This document shows positions 46,894 to 61,200 of a DNA stretch of 64,000 bases, in pieces. The notes beneath the pieces were generated by a model. It was not told the DNA's origin and did not search any database. It worked only from the letters and a program-made list of their open reading frames with translations. Both the position numbers and the translations under genes were made by a program. The stretch's first letter is position 1. Every line of letters starts with the position of its first letter. Origin of the DNA: Spirogloea muscicola (Eukaryota; Streptophyta; Zygnematophyceae; Spirogloeales; Spirogloeaceae); the NCBI GenBank assembly GCA_009602725.1, contig WELB01000048.1, positions 241,053-305,052 on the forward strand, given 5' to 3'.

Positions 46894-47500
46894 GCACATG
46901 CCGCCTCCACGGGTGGAGAGGAGGGGCTGCCCTGGGAATGGCCAGGCGCTCGAGCAGGCGCATTGTCTGGGACCTGCAAGTCGGCCTCCGGCTCGTCGAC
47001 CTCTGTGGCCACTCCAGCGTGGTCCGAGCTGGTCGCTGAGCACCGGGCATCGAGCTGCAAGGAGTCAGCAAACGGCTGAATGAGCACTCGGGCTGCTGAT
47101 CCCCTGGAACAATGCTAAGCTTGCTCCAATTTGCCCAACCCATTGGCACTGGCATCTCGATAAGCCATCGCCTGGCCGCCACCACGCCGCCCTGCTCCAG
47201 GAGATGCATCGGCCGGCGCCTGACGGGACAGGTCAAGCACCTTGGAGTCAGCACCTAGCCTCCAGTGTAGGTCCCGGCCGATGCCACCACTCGCGGATGC
47301 CGCCGCTGCATCTCGATTCGCTCGTTGCAGGCCAGAAGCTTCACGTCGACGAGGCCGCGGCACGGTCGCCTCGTAGACCCGTCGGCAGCCGCTGGCGGTC
47401 TGGAGAGGAGCTGTGGATCTCCGCGCTATGAGCGCGGCGGGTCGGCGCGAGGCCAGGACGACGGCGCCGCAGGGCCGCCGCGCGCGGCCGCCGGAGTCCG
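46894..47500 (-). CDS. Possible 5' exons of the Ca2+ pump gene, or a separate small gene
   Basis: An exon-like stretch 47054-46894 has a CTTGCAG acceptor and a GCG|GTGAGC donor and reads LDARCSATSSDHAGVATEVD, then EADLQVPDNAPARAPGHSQG (acidic, no known domain). A further open stretch at about 47480-47138 reads RRVYEATVPRPRRREASGLQ, then GRDLHWRLGADSKVLDLSRQ. The first can splice in phase to the acceptor at 46653 in the pump. A CCG tract with one N (47511-47541), typical of gene starts here, lies just upstream. Either the pump has a hydrophilic N-terminal extension, which is unusual for the family, or this is another transcript. Confidence 0.4.
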
Positions 47501-47510
47501 CGGCCCTCGA

Positions 47511-47541
47511 NCGCCGCCGCCGCCGCCGCCGCCGCCGCGGG
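47511..47541. repeat. CCG triplet tract with one N
   Basis: A CCG/CGC repeat next to the N at 47511, at the probable 5' end of the pump gene. Confidence 0.8.
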
Positions 47542-47689
47542 CGCCGCCGCGACCGGAGGTGCTGCAGGCGAGGGCCCGGCGGGCCAGGACCGGGCAGCGA
47601 GGAGAGGAAGTGAGGTCGTCCCAACGGGGGCGGGGGGCTGTGAATGGCCAGCCCAGGGAAGGGAGTGGACTCGGTCCAGAGGGCCGAAA

Positions 47690-47990
47690 GGTGCCCAAAA
47701 AGAAAGAAAGCGGCTGCTGATATGAAAGAATCGGCTGTGAAATGCCAGCCAGATGCATACAGGTGTTCATGACGGAGCCAAAGGCTAGGCAGACAGGGCG
47801 CCCTCAATACCCCCGTGTCAGCAGTAGGAAGTCAGATGAGCTGAAGGGAGGAAGAGCAACCCCGCTGCGCAAGCCAGAGGCTGCTGCAAGGGCGCGACCA
47901 GCGCGGCGGTGCAAAGCAAGCGCTTGGGAGCGCTGCAGGGACATAGACAGTCGCATACGGTAGCAGGACACCAGACCCAAAGGCACCGAG
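47690..47990 (-). mobile_element. 5'-truncated LINE 3' end (type C tail)
   Basis: The minus strand reads CYRMRLSMSLQRSQALALHR, RAGRALAAASG, then SDFLLLTRGY-stop near 47810, then the type C tail (GGGCGCCCTGTCTGCCTAGC to CAGCCGCTTTCTTTC). The tail is nearly identical to 244-371. A GGGCTGGC hairpin module follows at 47620-47680. Confidence 0.75.
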
Positions 47991-49244
47991 CCACCGGGAA
48001 GGTGTGGCTCGGTGCTGAGCCAAAACTGAGCTGAGCCAAAACTGAGCCAAAACACAGCCGGGAGGCTGTAGACAAAAAAGGGGGCTTGGGGTTTCAGCGC
48101 TAAAACCCGCCGAAACGGTAGCTTGAGATACTCATAACTCTTGGGTTGCCGGATTCGCCCATGGCGTTTGTCGTCTGTCTGTTCCTATGGGCGAGCACTA
48201 CTTCCCTTTGGGCTGGCCAATGTCGAAATACACTATGCTGAGTAATCTTGTCCGCAGCCAGTCTCCCTTGCAAACAGCTCCTTTAACGGGAGGCCAACCG
48301 CCGGGCCACGCGGGCTAGGCACGTGGCAGCTGTTGAGAGCGCCAGGTGTCTTGACGTCGGCAGGACGTTCCGTGATACTTGAGCTTGCCACGTGTCGCTG
48401 TGTCGGGCATCGGCACCAGAACGTGACAAGAGCGTCAGCGTCACCACACTTTTTGGGGATGGTCAGACCTGAGTACTTGATATAGTGAATTTAGCGCCCA
48501 GATCGTATCTTCAGGTCCTCAAGAAAGCACACCTAGTGGAGAAGATGTGATCGAGCACCAACAATCAAGAGGTGGGCTTGGAAGGAAGTGCTCGCCCACA
48601 GAGATGAGGGGCTGGCAAAGCCAGCCCAAAAAGAATGGACAATGTCCAACCTTGGAAGCAGCCATTTTTTTGAAGGGAGCTTACTAGCTCACTGGTCTGA
48701 CTTATTTGCACCGATAACAATACGGGGCTCACGTGATTCACCAAAAAGGACAGGACATTGTCTTCTTGTCTGTAGTCGAACGTTCTGTAGTATTAGTGAA
48801 GGTCATGGAGAATAATTGCTGGATGACTCAGAAGTGAAAATGCTGACACGTTACAATTAATCACGTGAATGAAAATGTGATCGCCAAATAATCAAGGTTT
48901 TCTGTGTAGTCAATTTCGCAGTCAATCTGCGCCATCAAATGTCAAGCATCTGATGGCGCAGAATACCCAATGAATTTGCTTCCTCAACGAGACACATGCC
49001 TCCTTACATCAAGCACAAGCTACGAAGAAAGACTGCTCTTGCAAGAAGCCTGCACTTTCAGGCACGTTTGAATCTTGCTTATTTGTTCTGCCTTTCACAG
49101 ACATTGCCACTCTTCGAAAAGCTTCTGCCTGCATAATGGATGCAGTGCCTGCATAACCAGCCCAAAAAAAGAGGTGATAAGGCCGGGAGGGAAGCCCTGA
49201 AGCTTGCTTGCCATGTTGGGATTCTTGCCGCAGATCAAGCCACG
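47991..49244. other. Intergenic stretch with one hairpin module
   Basis: No gene is supported. At 48605-48650 the sequence GGGGCTGGCAAAGCCAGCCC, followed by AAAAAGAATGGACAATGTCC, is identical to 24716-24760. The rest is AT-rich and probably includes the 3' UTR of the fusion gene. Confidence 0.5.
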
Positions 49245-52200
49245 CTACCCTAGAAGTTGATCCGCCACCATCGCCTTGCCACTAGAGCCAAACATCCGCA
49301 ACTTCTCCCTCACCACTTCCTGCACGTCCCATTAGAGGCTGGTGAGCGGTGCCCTCAGCTCATGCTTCATGAGCATCGTGTCTCAACAACTTGAGTATGT
49401 CTGCTTGCCACAGACCTCATTAACTGACAGTCTGAAGTCTGGAGTCTGAACTCCCACCAATATCCTAGCCGACTGCATGCTTATTCTACAGTACGAATGA
49501 TCGTTCTGCTCTTCTAGACATGGAAACGTTTTCTACAAGTATTGTCACACCCTTAAAGACAGCATACCCTGCTCATAAACATATCCTCACTCTTACACAT
49601 GGCCCCAAGAAGTAGTGATGGTATGTTGTGTGCAAGTTGCTCTGCTTGTATAATGCAGGGAAAGGAAGCAGCACAGAGCCATGTCCGCTACAGATCATAT
49701 CCATACCTCCATCGCTGTGCGGGCCAAGCCCATTGCGTCAAGGAGATCCTTATGATTGCCTTGCAGGGCTGCCATATAGGCAGCTCTCAACTCAGTGTTG
49801 ACATTAAACTTCCTCACACCATACTTTATGCATTCCTGAACACACAAGGAGCAGTGCAGTGTCATGTGACTACAACACGCGTCATTTAAGAGAATGATGA
49901 ATAAGCTACGCAGTACCGATTCAGAAGCACTTACGTGCTCATCCTGCAACCATGCACTGTGTTTAGCAGCATCAGTCTGCAGGCACGCATAACTGTTGGA
50001 TCTATTGCACGCTTGGGCGAGGCATCCTCTAACGTGACCCTAAAATGCTAACCTTAACGAGATCGGCAGGAAGTCCTGAAGCACCATGTAGGACTAGGAT
50101 TACATGATGACGACTGGCCATGGCCTGGATGGCCTGCAAATGAAACAGAACAAGGGTCAGGCCTTGTGAATGACGCCAAATGGTTGACTTCGTGTTGCCA
50201 GGCAGTACCAAATTGCTGCTGCAGCAGAGTGCAACTGCAGCAGCAAAAGCTTAGTGCTTCTTGATATTGATAACGATGATACCAAGATATATTTAATAAA
50301 TTTTGATGACAAAATACTGACTCTAAACATTGATGACATACCTTTAGTCGTTCGATGTCAATCTGAGGACCCTGCGGAGGGTACTTGCCGTGAACGTTCC
50401 CAATGCAGACAGCTAAGGCATCAACTTGCGTTGTAGTCAAGAAGTCCTCAGCCTGCAAAGAGTTTATTGATATACAGAATGTGATGCACTCCTCCTTCAC
50501 GAAGCCCTTGCACACTGGCACTCAAGATCATGAAATTGCTTTGTAAGGCCAATCATTAGAAACTTCTGTGAGATTTCCGTGATTATCTGCTAGAATGTTC
50601 ACCTGTTCAGGGTCTGTGAGACAGCCCTCATACTCTTCCACAGTCAACCCGTCCTCGGTCCCAGACAGGCGGCCCAACTCAGCCTCCACCAGCAGACCTC
50701 TTGCATGTGCAGCCTCCGCTACTTGCTTACTGTACTGTACATTTTTCTCATACTCTAGGCTTGAGCCATCCACCATGACTGAGTGGAAGCCCTGAGCAGA
50801 TGGACAACACACATTCATGAACACTGTGCATAATGTATTCGATAAATGGAAAACTATGCATAATGTATTCGATAAATGGAACAGCACTGCAACTTTCTGT
50901 TTGGAAAATTATATTGCTTTGTGCGTGCCTTTCCTATGTATATCTGAACCTGATGAGTACATTGGATTTGTACCCCAAGACAATGACATTACAGGCAATG
51001 CCTGAGCTGCCTTGCCAAAAGAAGGCCTTGTGTCCAGTAAATGCACGACAGAAGTATTTTCGTGCATTTACAATGGCTTATGTCTAGCTAGCTCTGCTAG
51101 CTAGACGCCACTTGTGTGATGGGCACGTACGATTGTCCAGTCAGTAGAGGTTCATTGAAACAACGAGACCGCTTGCATGAGGCGTCGTGATGGTGAATGC
51201 AACTCAGTATGCTGGTACCTTGTCGAGGGCAGCCATCACTTCTTCCTCCTTGCTGGCATGATCCAGATGCACTGCTACTGGGACCTGGTGCAGAAGATAC
51301 ATACAAATTGGTCACTAAGCCGAGGATCACTGGTACAGAATAATTGTCAATTAAGTTTTGGCCCTATTTCACACAAACATCAGACGCTTGGCGTTCTACT
51401 ATTCCTCTTTGTTGTGCGCACACGTGACAGAAAAGTGCTGCAAGAAAGTGAGTCCATCCCTGTTGGTTGAATGCAAAAGCGCAGCCTCTGCGTGCAAATG
51501 TATATTAGATCTTGCAAAGATTGGGTCCCACCTGAGAGTACATGGCAGCTGCTGCGCAGAGTGCCACAAGGGGCTCCCCACCATGCTTTAAGGCACTGGG
51601 GTGAATCTGACATATATGAGACTAGCGTAATGAGAGTGACAGCATTAAGATTACTGTCTTGCGGTCTAATCAAGCGCACAGAGCCTGTCGGGCTCGACTA
51701 ATAGTTCTGGCAAGTTCACCTCTTCTGATCACAAGCATAGGAGAAGGCTCATCATCAACGATTGCTGTAATTCCTAGATTGGCGAGACTAGAAGCACGGT
51801 AAGACAAATTGTGCTCAAGATGTCAGCTTGTATATACACCTGCAGTATGGCCGGGCTGCACTCAGCCTCAGCAGCAGATACTACCGCCATTGCTCCTTCC
51901 AGGTTGTAAACATTGAAAGCTCCCACAGCATACCCTCCCTTCTCAGCAGCCTGTACCAAGAGGGAAGTACTTGAGCCAGAAGGCGAAGGAATGACGATGG
52001 AGGTGGAGATTAAGAATGTCGATCTGGCTAGAAGTAGAAGAGAGCCAACAAAGTTTTCACAAACATATGAGGGACGCCAGTCCTTACAAGCACAGAGCAA
52101 AGGAACATGTTTGTCAATCGACTAAATAGTACCTCTAGGATGGCCCTTGTTGAGGTTGTCGGTGGCAATGCCCATGTCTTCACAATCATGGCAAGCGCGT

Positions 52201-55200
52201 CAGCGTCTCCAACATTCCCTGCATGTTCCTCATCTGCTTAGATATGGCTTCAAACCACTGTGGCATTTGCGGCAGCCTCAAGGACAAGTTGCAGCCATCT
52301 ATCACCCGTCAAGGACAGCGCCCAGCATAACTGCAAGGCTGGCCCTTGCTGACTAGTAGAGATGTCCCCTTTCTTGACTTAATACACAATCATATTTGAT
52401 AGCTCTCTTGTATGATTTACAGAAGCACAGACCTGGGAAAACAATGTAGGGTACTCCCACATGTCGGCTGCCAGGCCCCAGTTGCCACAGCGGCACTCCT
52501 GATGCTGCCTGGCCGACAACCTCAGCCCTCCTTGCTTCCAAAGCCTTGACTGCAATGTCCGATGATGTTATTCCACCCTGCACAGACGTCCTTGGATGGC
52601 CAACTGAATGACATGGCATGCGCCAGCAATAGTATGCAGATGAGCTTCTAACCACTATTCCTGTCACATCATCTGGTCTCCAGTTTCAAATCAGGTAGTA
52701 TACCGCGCTGCAAATTATAGCAGCATCTGGGTACCTTGGCTAATATGTATCGTGGCCTGGTGCTTATGCTGCTCACAATCTCCACCAGGCCCGAGCTCAC
52801 TTTGGATCCGATCTCCAGGCTGGTATCGCCAGCTGTAGCCCAGGCAACCAACAATCGTCAGTTATGGCATAGGCACATTGGGTAAGCGGTAATATGCCAT
52901 TCTTCTTTGGAACACTCATCGGATGGTGAAAAACATCTAATCGAGAAAGCAACTGTATACCCTCGACCCTAAATGGCCACACTGTCAGGACTGTGATGTT
53001 CGCGTGCAGCAGAATGCAACGTGGAGATGAGATGGAAGAGTAAGCATGCAGAATCTCCTAAGACTGAACAGGAGGAGGGCTTCGTGGCAAACATCTGCCA
53101 GTGATGAGCTCCCTGGATGTCACAACAAGAACATCCTTCCCCTCCCTGATTGCTCCATCTGCCACCTCCGAAGCTCGCCGGATCTCTGCCTTTCTAGCGG
53201 CGTCGCTGTCAGTAGCAAGGCTCCGTGCATTCACCTAAATCCAGAAAGACAGAATCAGTTGCTCAGAATTCAGCTGTTGCCTTTGCCTTGGAGAGCTTAT
53301 GCACTACAGTACTGCAAAATTTAGCTACACACCAGCTGCACAGACTGGCAGTCAGAAGATCAGTCCACATGGATCAAGGCTCGGCCTCAACCGTGATAGT
53401 GGTGAGGATGGCGCCACAGTGCTTCTGAAGCTGCCGAACCTGTCATGCAAGTGAAATACCAAGCTGAAGTCAATTTCCACAGGTATACACTCCTAGCAAT
53501 TCTGGAGAGCACAACTTCAGCAACCAATTAAGGCATTTACAGAGCTTTTGTATACAGCAGAAAAGCCTGCTGTTCTGAAAGGCAGCTTCCAGCTGCAAGG
53601 CTGTCAATCTTGGAAAGATCATGCATGAGAATGTGCATGAGTACTAGCAGGGACATGGGTCATGGCCAACCTGGCCCGTGGTTTTAGGGACGTAAGATCC
53701 AACTACTATAAGGGCACCATGCCTGGATCTGATGTTCAGGTCTCTCGGTGTCAAAGGTGGCCTCATTATGATGCCTAAGCGAGCAGACACAAATGAAGCT
53801 GCTGTCCTACACAAGAAGCTCATGCCCTTCCGCTCTGCCTGCAACACCATAAGTAGGACACTCTTTCATAAGTGTCCTTGTAATGGAAGGACTCACAGTA
53901 CTTAAAATTTTTGTAACCGGACTGGCAAATCCAATTTCAAAGGAATGGCTGTATGAATGAATGGCTGATGGATAGGCATCAAAGCATGCACTGAGAAGGT
54001 GAAGTGCGGCAGACATCGACATACGTATACGTGCAGTAGAGAGGCAGTGCAGCTGAGCTGACCTGAAGCATCCCTGCTGAGAAGACCCTCATGTCCTTGT
54101 CACTTGCAGCATTGACGATGCAGGTGCCTCCCTGCAGATGTAGATGCCAGACGGCTTTCACGGAGCTTCAGGCGACTAGATCAATCAAAACTCAGGAGCT
54201 GCATAGCTGTATGGTTCCTTGCCTTTATTTAGACCAAGCGAAGTCTTCACAAAGTCCATGGGTAAGAATGCCTAGAAGATACAGATAAAGCCAGCTTGAA
54301 AACATTGCCTCACCTTCTTCAGAGCGCACAGCTGCTCACAAACTGCTGTTGGGCCTCCTCTGCGGATGGTCTCTATGGAGATGGAGGCAACCTCACTGGC
54401 TGCTACTGCACCTTGTGTCTTCTCTTCCACCCACTGATCAGAGTAGTTGGGAGCAGATGGCCATGTGTCGACATCAGTGGTCAAGTTGGGCAGCAAGATG
54501 CAACATGGCAATATCTCCAAACCTATCCCTAAAGAGATTGATTACTGGGCTGCATTTGGCTGGCCTCTTGCTCACTGCAATTTGCTGCAGCTCATTAAAA
54601 AGGATGGTTGTCATGACAAGGCTTGGCACCTGTTGGAGGTTTGAACTCTTGTACCCAAATGCAGCGTCCTTGGCAAACTCTGTCTGACCAGCTGGCACTA
54701 ATCTGGCACACATGGAGGTCAAGTGTATCTTTCAAGCCCTGAACTCAGCACCTTTAGCTACCAATGTTCAACTACTTTCGACTAGCCAAAGACAAGAGGC
54801 CTCTTCATGTATGTAGATGTGTAATGGTCTAGTATTAGAAGCTAGCAAGCTGTATGATCTGAAGCTAGCAGATATTTAACATCCGAGTAAGTGTTGTGTA
54901 CGAGATTAGTGTGCCCTCAGCTGCCAAGTCATACTGCTGAGCACCACAGCTGTCCAAGGCAACCTCGTGCATCCAGTTCACGACAACTTCCATTGGTAGC
55001 AGCTCACAACCTGTCCCCATCTGCAACGTAATGTACATCGTTGATGGTATATCTGCCACCCTGAAGGAAGAAGGGGCAGATGATGGTGGCACCAACAGTA
55101 CCCACAACTGATGCTGCTGCTTCAGCCTCCTGCCAAAGATCAGAAAGAACACCACTGCTCAGGCCTCAGATTCCCGCAGGCTCGGCAGAGCTATAGTCCA

Positions 55201-58200
55201 TTTATGACTGGGAAGCTTTCGTTCCGAGAGTGCAGGTCTTAATCTGTGGACCTGGGGATAATGACCTCTGAGTGTTGAGTCTCCTCGGAGGACAATGGTG
55301 AAGCCTTTTCCTTCGGCAGCCTCCTTCACGTTCCTGCAGATCTCTTGTGTCAACTCAAAAGCCTGCACGACGACGGCCCGAGTGCAAGCTGAGCTTTTCT
55401 ATGAGTTGGAGCATGCACTTTGAGAGAAGCAGGCAGAGTGGTGGATGGGACGGGCGAGCTCCGCATGCCTGCTTAGTGGGAAGAGATCTGGAATTTGTGA
55501 GGATGAAGAAGCATGCCGGCTTCTTCTCCATCTCACACATCAGTGCCTCAAGACTCCTGCACATAAATTGGTACTCGAAATGAGTTGTTGCTTCTATGAT
55601 GGCATTACAGCTTTCTTATGAGCTTGCTCCAAGATCGAGCTGAGTGAGTTGGACAATAACAGGCAGGTTGGCAAAAGCTCAACTCACCACTCCATTAGAA
55701 CAGAAACCCCATGTACTGTCTGAGTGCCAGTGGGGTCGTCGTCCAGGACAACCATTGTCTTGGCTTGGCCTCCCTCCTCTATCTCATGTATCTCTGCTGC
55801 TGGATCTGAGGGCCACTCTGGTGGCAGGCTCTGCAGAGCAGACTCTTTGGAGAGCACCTCTTCTTGGGTGTCGCCAGCAAGCTGGTCTGGAGCAGGAAGG
55901 TCATGTTGCTGATGGTCTGGCAACGGGGAACCAGCGGCTGTAGCATCCTTGGCAATCGCCAGAGGCAAGCTTGCTTGGGCGGCACTTGACTGGCTGTCAG
56001 GACTTGCGGCCCCTGAGATGCTGACACCCGTCAGGATCTCAAAGACCTTCTCATGCAACAACATTCACACACTGGAGGTTATATAAGTGTCTCATGTAAG
56101 ATCGTATCTGAGCATCCCAATTGGCATGGCCCCTTTTGTCGAGGGATTGAGTTTCAGGACCTTGAAGCTACGGCTATGGGTTGGCTATCCAGGTCAGTGT
56201 CTCATACAGGGCCTACCTTTGCCACGGCAGCATCATCCTCCCTGCCGAATCCAGCAGCAGAAGCTGCCATTGACAGCCACACGGGGTGTCACTTCCTCCA
56301 CCACTACTTTAGCCATGCACCTACATGTGTCTCATGATAAGAGAGAATATATATGTATCTGAAAAGCTTGGTCAATTTCAGATGCCTGACATGCAATAGT
56401 AAGTTGCACAAAATCTGATCTGTGATCATCGGCAGGCACAAACCATCCTCACCAAACAGGAATTGCTGATGAGCAGCAGCAGTAAGAGGAAGAGGCATCC
56501 TCTGGCCTTTAGCCTCTCCCAACACAATACCCTACTCAGGACGTGCATGAAGCAGCCATGAGGGTTAAATAGGCACGCAAAAGGAGCGCACCACTCCAAG
56601 CAAGTTACACCAGCATACTGTTTGACTTTCATTGAGCTGAACTTTGACGATTCACATGCTGAAGTTACAGAAGCTAATCCTTCATTCGAAGCAGCTACAT
56701 TGTGTGACGAATCAGCACTTGCTATTGTTGTGGGGGGCACAGATGCAGCCACCATCAGTGCCACTTCTTTGGAACATATGACAAGTGATCAACCAAATAC
56801 TACTTTTTTGTCACAGGTCTGAAGTTCCTGCAGCATGTGAGGACTGACAAGAGGCTCATTTAGGGACTTTTGGTCTACCAGGTCTTTAACAAAAATGTCG
56901 ACTGCTGAACGGGGGGTGTAGTCGTTGTCTAACATATGAGGCACTCTATTGTTGTACATCCTGTCACAATCCAGCAATTGTTATAACAACTTGGACCTCT
57001 TTGTAGCAGTCACAGCAGTGGGAAAGAGGACTTCCACCCCATACCACTGACAAACGCTATGCTCGAGGATGGAGGAGGTCATCATCTTAAAGCCCTTTCC
57101 GTATTGCCGTCCATAAAGTAAGATGAGGTTGATTCAAGAGTACTGAGGACCCATGCCTACCATGAGGCGCCAGCAGCAGAGCTGATGACTTTGAATAGCA
57201 GCCGGGTGTCCAGCCCTGCTCTTGCACCCAGGGCCATGGCTTCTGCAGCAACTGCAATGTGGACGCCTGCCAGCAGCTGGTTTACCATCTTGACTGCACT
57301 GCACAGTCAGGAGACATTCTCAATGTTGACGTTTTCACACCCGGCCAAGCCAAGTCGCCCAAATACATTTTCATGTCTGAAAGGCGATGGAAATGCTTAT
57401 CAAGTATGATGCAGCTAGTACCTCCCAGCCCCTGGACCCCCAGGCATGAGGAAGAGATCCTTGCTCAAAGCTGCCAGACCCAAAGAAAACTCGTCAATTC
57501 AGACATATAATGTAAATTGATATGGGGCATAAGACTACGCCACAATGCCATTTACCTTTCATCTTAACCTGCTGTGAAATCCTGCAAAACATGTTCAAGG
57601 ACCTATTAAACTAACATCGAACGGCCACAAATGCAAAGCTACTGATGGCTGGTTTAATTACCTCTAAGTACGGGACTTGCAGCACTCAGCGCGGCATCTG
57701 ACCCAGCTGCCATGATCTGCATGCCAGTACATACACAGTGCCTCCATGACGGCCACGATGATGACAGGCAAAGATGAGCGGGCAGCGGTAGACAACAATG
57801 TCGTCAAAGACAACTGACTTCAGCTGATGAGGACCACAATGCAGGACCAGAGAAGCAGTGCTACCTACATGACAATGAAATAGCTTTTGTGTGAAGATAC
57901 TGGGCGCATATTGGCAAGCTCCTGATTACATAGTGTGAGAATGCACTGCGAGCAACTATTGTAAATGAGCCCAGAGTGCGGAGGAAACAGTATACCGTCA
58001 GGGTACCATCAGCTGCACGTGCCGTACCCCCAGAAACTGGACTGTCAATCAGCATCAGACCGCGTTGCTCATCTGGGAGCACAAGGACATTAGCATACTC
58101 ACATCTTATCAGATCAGAAAACCAAAACTAATGCTACAGCTAATTTAACGCTCTTGTGAATACCAATGGCTAGCATGAGAGCGAGTGCTCCACTGGCTCG

Positions 58201-61200
58201 TGGTACTTGCAGGCTGCTCACCATGGAGCTTCCTCTCTAGAGACTTGACATAGTCTGGAGACACTGTGGAGCAAAGCATCAAAACTGCTCCTTCCTCCAT
58301 GGCTGGCAGATGAATAAACCACGAAGTAGTAACATTACCCGCGACGCTGCTGGTGACTACATCTACAGATCTTGCAGCATGAAAAGTAATAGCCTGATTT
58401 GAAAAAGCTCTCCTGCTGTAAGATGATGATTTGGGATTGCAGAGGTACATCTTCGTCTTTGTAAATAACGAATAAGTAATACTGCATCGCAGCATTCACC
58501 ATCGGCTCAAAGAGCTGAGCCTGACGCCACTGACACATTGTCATACCTGGTGCCACCCCTTCGGGGCCCCAGAGGACTTGCTCGACCTGGTCCTCGCTGG
58601 TCACCATGATGATCACCACTTGGGCGCCTGAGTACAACCACAATAATACCTGTCCTTAAGGTTTTTGGAACAGATGCTTGGGTATATCAGCTGAGACCAT
58701 GCTATTATTTACGCCCCTGCCTGCAGCCATTCTCACGGGCAATGTATGCACCAGTCCATAGCACATGTCACTAGACATCACCAGAGCCAGAACGGCAATG
58801 ATGGAGCTAACACTGACCTTTCACCGTCGTTGCTAAGTTGCTGGCCACCTCTCCTCCTAGAGCTTGAAACTTATCTAGAGCAGGCTTGAAGACCTATACA
58901 ATAAGAGGTCACCTCTTGTTAAGTGTGCTGTCATGAATGCTCAGTGGTACAGGATATTCATCACAAGACACTATCACCAGCACAAGAGGAGGCTGGGTAC
59001 AAGAAGCATCATCAAGAAGCACAAATGATAAGTGAAGTAGTGGGCCTGAGTCACCGTCAGGTTGGCTGCCTCACTTGCCCAGCTAATGTACTAGTCAGCT
59101 GGATGTCAAAGAGCCTAAGTGACCTACATCGAAGCCTCGCGTCCTCAGGCCAGCCTTCAGCAGTGCGGACGCCATGCCAATGCCCATGGCTCCCAGGCCT
59201 ATGAAGGCCACCACAGACTCCACATCTGAAGTACAGCCAGCCAGAGCTTCACTCTGATGCAAGCATTCAGCAACCTGGCTCTCTGATCCTGCACTGGTGG
59301 ACACGTTGACTCCACCGGCCTTCTCCCAAATCTGCACATGCATCATTTGCTTAGTTCTGCTTCCATGAAGCCTTTTGTGCAGCTTGGCTTCGGACTTCGA
59401 TGCATCCTGCTTGCCTTGCCAGGTTCTTTGCTGTGAGCACAAGATACTGTCATCATATCCTTGTAGTCAGTCATGACAATACCCACCTTGACCACAGCAG
59501 CATCATCCTCCTTACCCAAGCCAGCTGCAGACGCTGTTCAATTAAAAGTAACGTGTATTAATCAGGACTGCTACTTGCTGTAAGCTGAGGCTGTAGCACA
59601 TGGTCAATCCGTTGGTAGCCTGAGTATGGCATTGGTGACCACACGGCTGGAATGACGTTGGAGCTGCGTGACATGCGTTACAGGCCAACACAGAGTCCAA
59701 CTGACCATAATTGCATACATAGTTGTCAAGTATACTTGCAGATATCTATATCGTACCAAATAAGAATTGCTGGAGGGCTGTGGACGCAAGTGGGACTGGA
59801 AACTTCAGCAATCGTGCTTCCTCAGCCACAATGGCCTACATGTCCACCATGTATCACTTGTGCACTTTAGGCAGTTGTGTTGTCAGCCAAGAGGGGCTCA
59901 AGTTGCAAGTGCAAGCCACTGCCAGGAGCTGACAACTGTGTCGTGATGGACATATCGAAACATCGCTCAATTTGGTGCAGAAGGTAGCAATGAATTGCTC
60001 ACGAGGTCCTTGACAAAGATATCTAAAGCTGATCTGGGACTGAAATCGTTGTCCAACATGTGCGGAACTCTGTTTTGAAACATCCTGCATATACAGCGCC
60101 GCTTTTGCTGTTATCAGTGTCCAGTTCCTGACTAGTACCACCATGGTTGCAGAATGCAGGTGTAACTGCAGCATGCAGGATATGTACGTCAATGTGCAGC
60201 AACAGCGCCATGCTGACAGGCTTTAAAGAGCCATTGTAAGTACTGTGTAGGAATTTTATGTTGTTGACTATATGTTGTTCAGCAGCTTCGCTCATATAGG
60301 GACAGAGAGAGTCTCTGACGCTTGACTGGTCTTACCAGGAGGAACCTGCAGCTGTGCTGATGATGTGGAAGAGGAGTCGGGTATCAAGGCCTGTCTTGGC
60401 TCCTAGAGCCATGGCCTCCGCAGCAGTGGCAATATGTACTCCTGCCAGCAGCTGATTGACCATCTTCACTGCACTGCAGTTTTCAGCAAACAAGGCATTA
60501 TACTCACGAATGCGACATGCAAACCTTGCTGCTAAACTCAGGCTCAAGAGAACATTCCAGTATAGAATGCCAATAATGATCATTTAGTTGACCACCACAG
60601 CTTTTCATGACCTTTAAAAGAGAAAGGAGATATACATACGGACGTGGAATGTTGGTCCTGCCTGTAGTGACGTTCTGTGCAAAGAGAAACTACCATGTCA
60701 TCTTAGCAGATTGAGTAGTTTCAAGCTTACCTGCCGTAGCCTACGCCGCCAGGGATGGTGTACAGATTTTCACTTAAGGCTGGACACAGGCCACATGCAT
60801 GTGTGATCATTGTTAGCTTCCCATGCCATAATACAAAAATTAGCTATACAGGGCTTGTCCACATCTGCAGACTGTGGATGCCGAGAGCACAACATCATTG
60901 AGCTCTACTGTGCTGCACCTCAACATCCTACTAAGTCTGCATATCAATCTGGACTAGAATATCTGTCTGCTGATAAGAGCACAGAGCAAAGGGTTACAAA
61001 ATTATGCTACTTGTGACATAGCAATGGGCTCCAGTATCTCTTACCTTCGAGTATTGGGCCTGCTCTTCGAAGGGCCTCCTCAGATCCCGCAGCCATGATC
61101 TGCACATCAATGACATTGTCTGATTGTCAGGCTTGTTGCTTCGCACACAGAGCACAGACTGCACAAAGGAACAGTAACGCGTCCACACCTCTACATGATG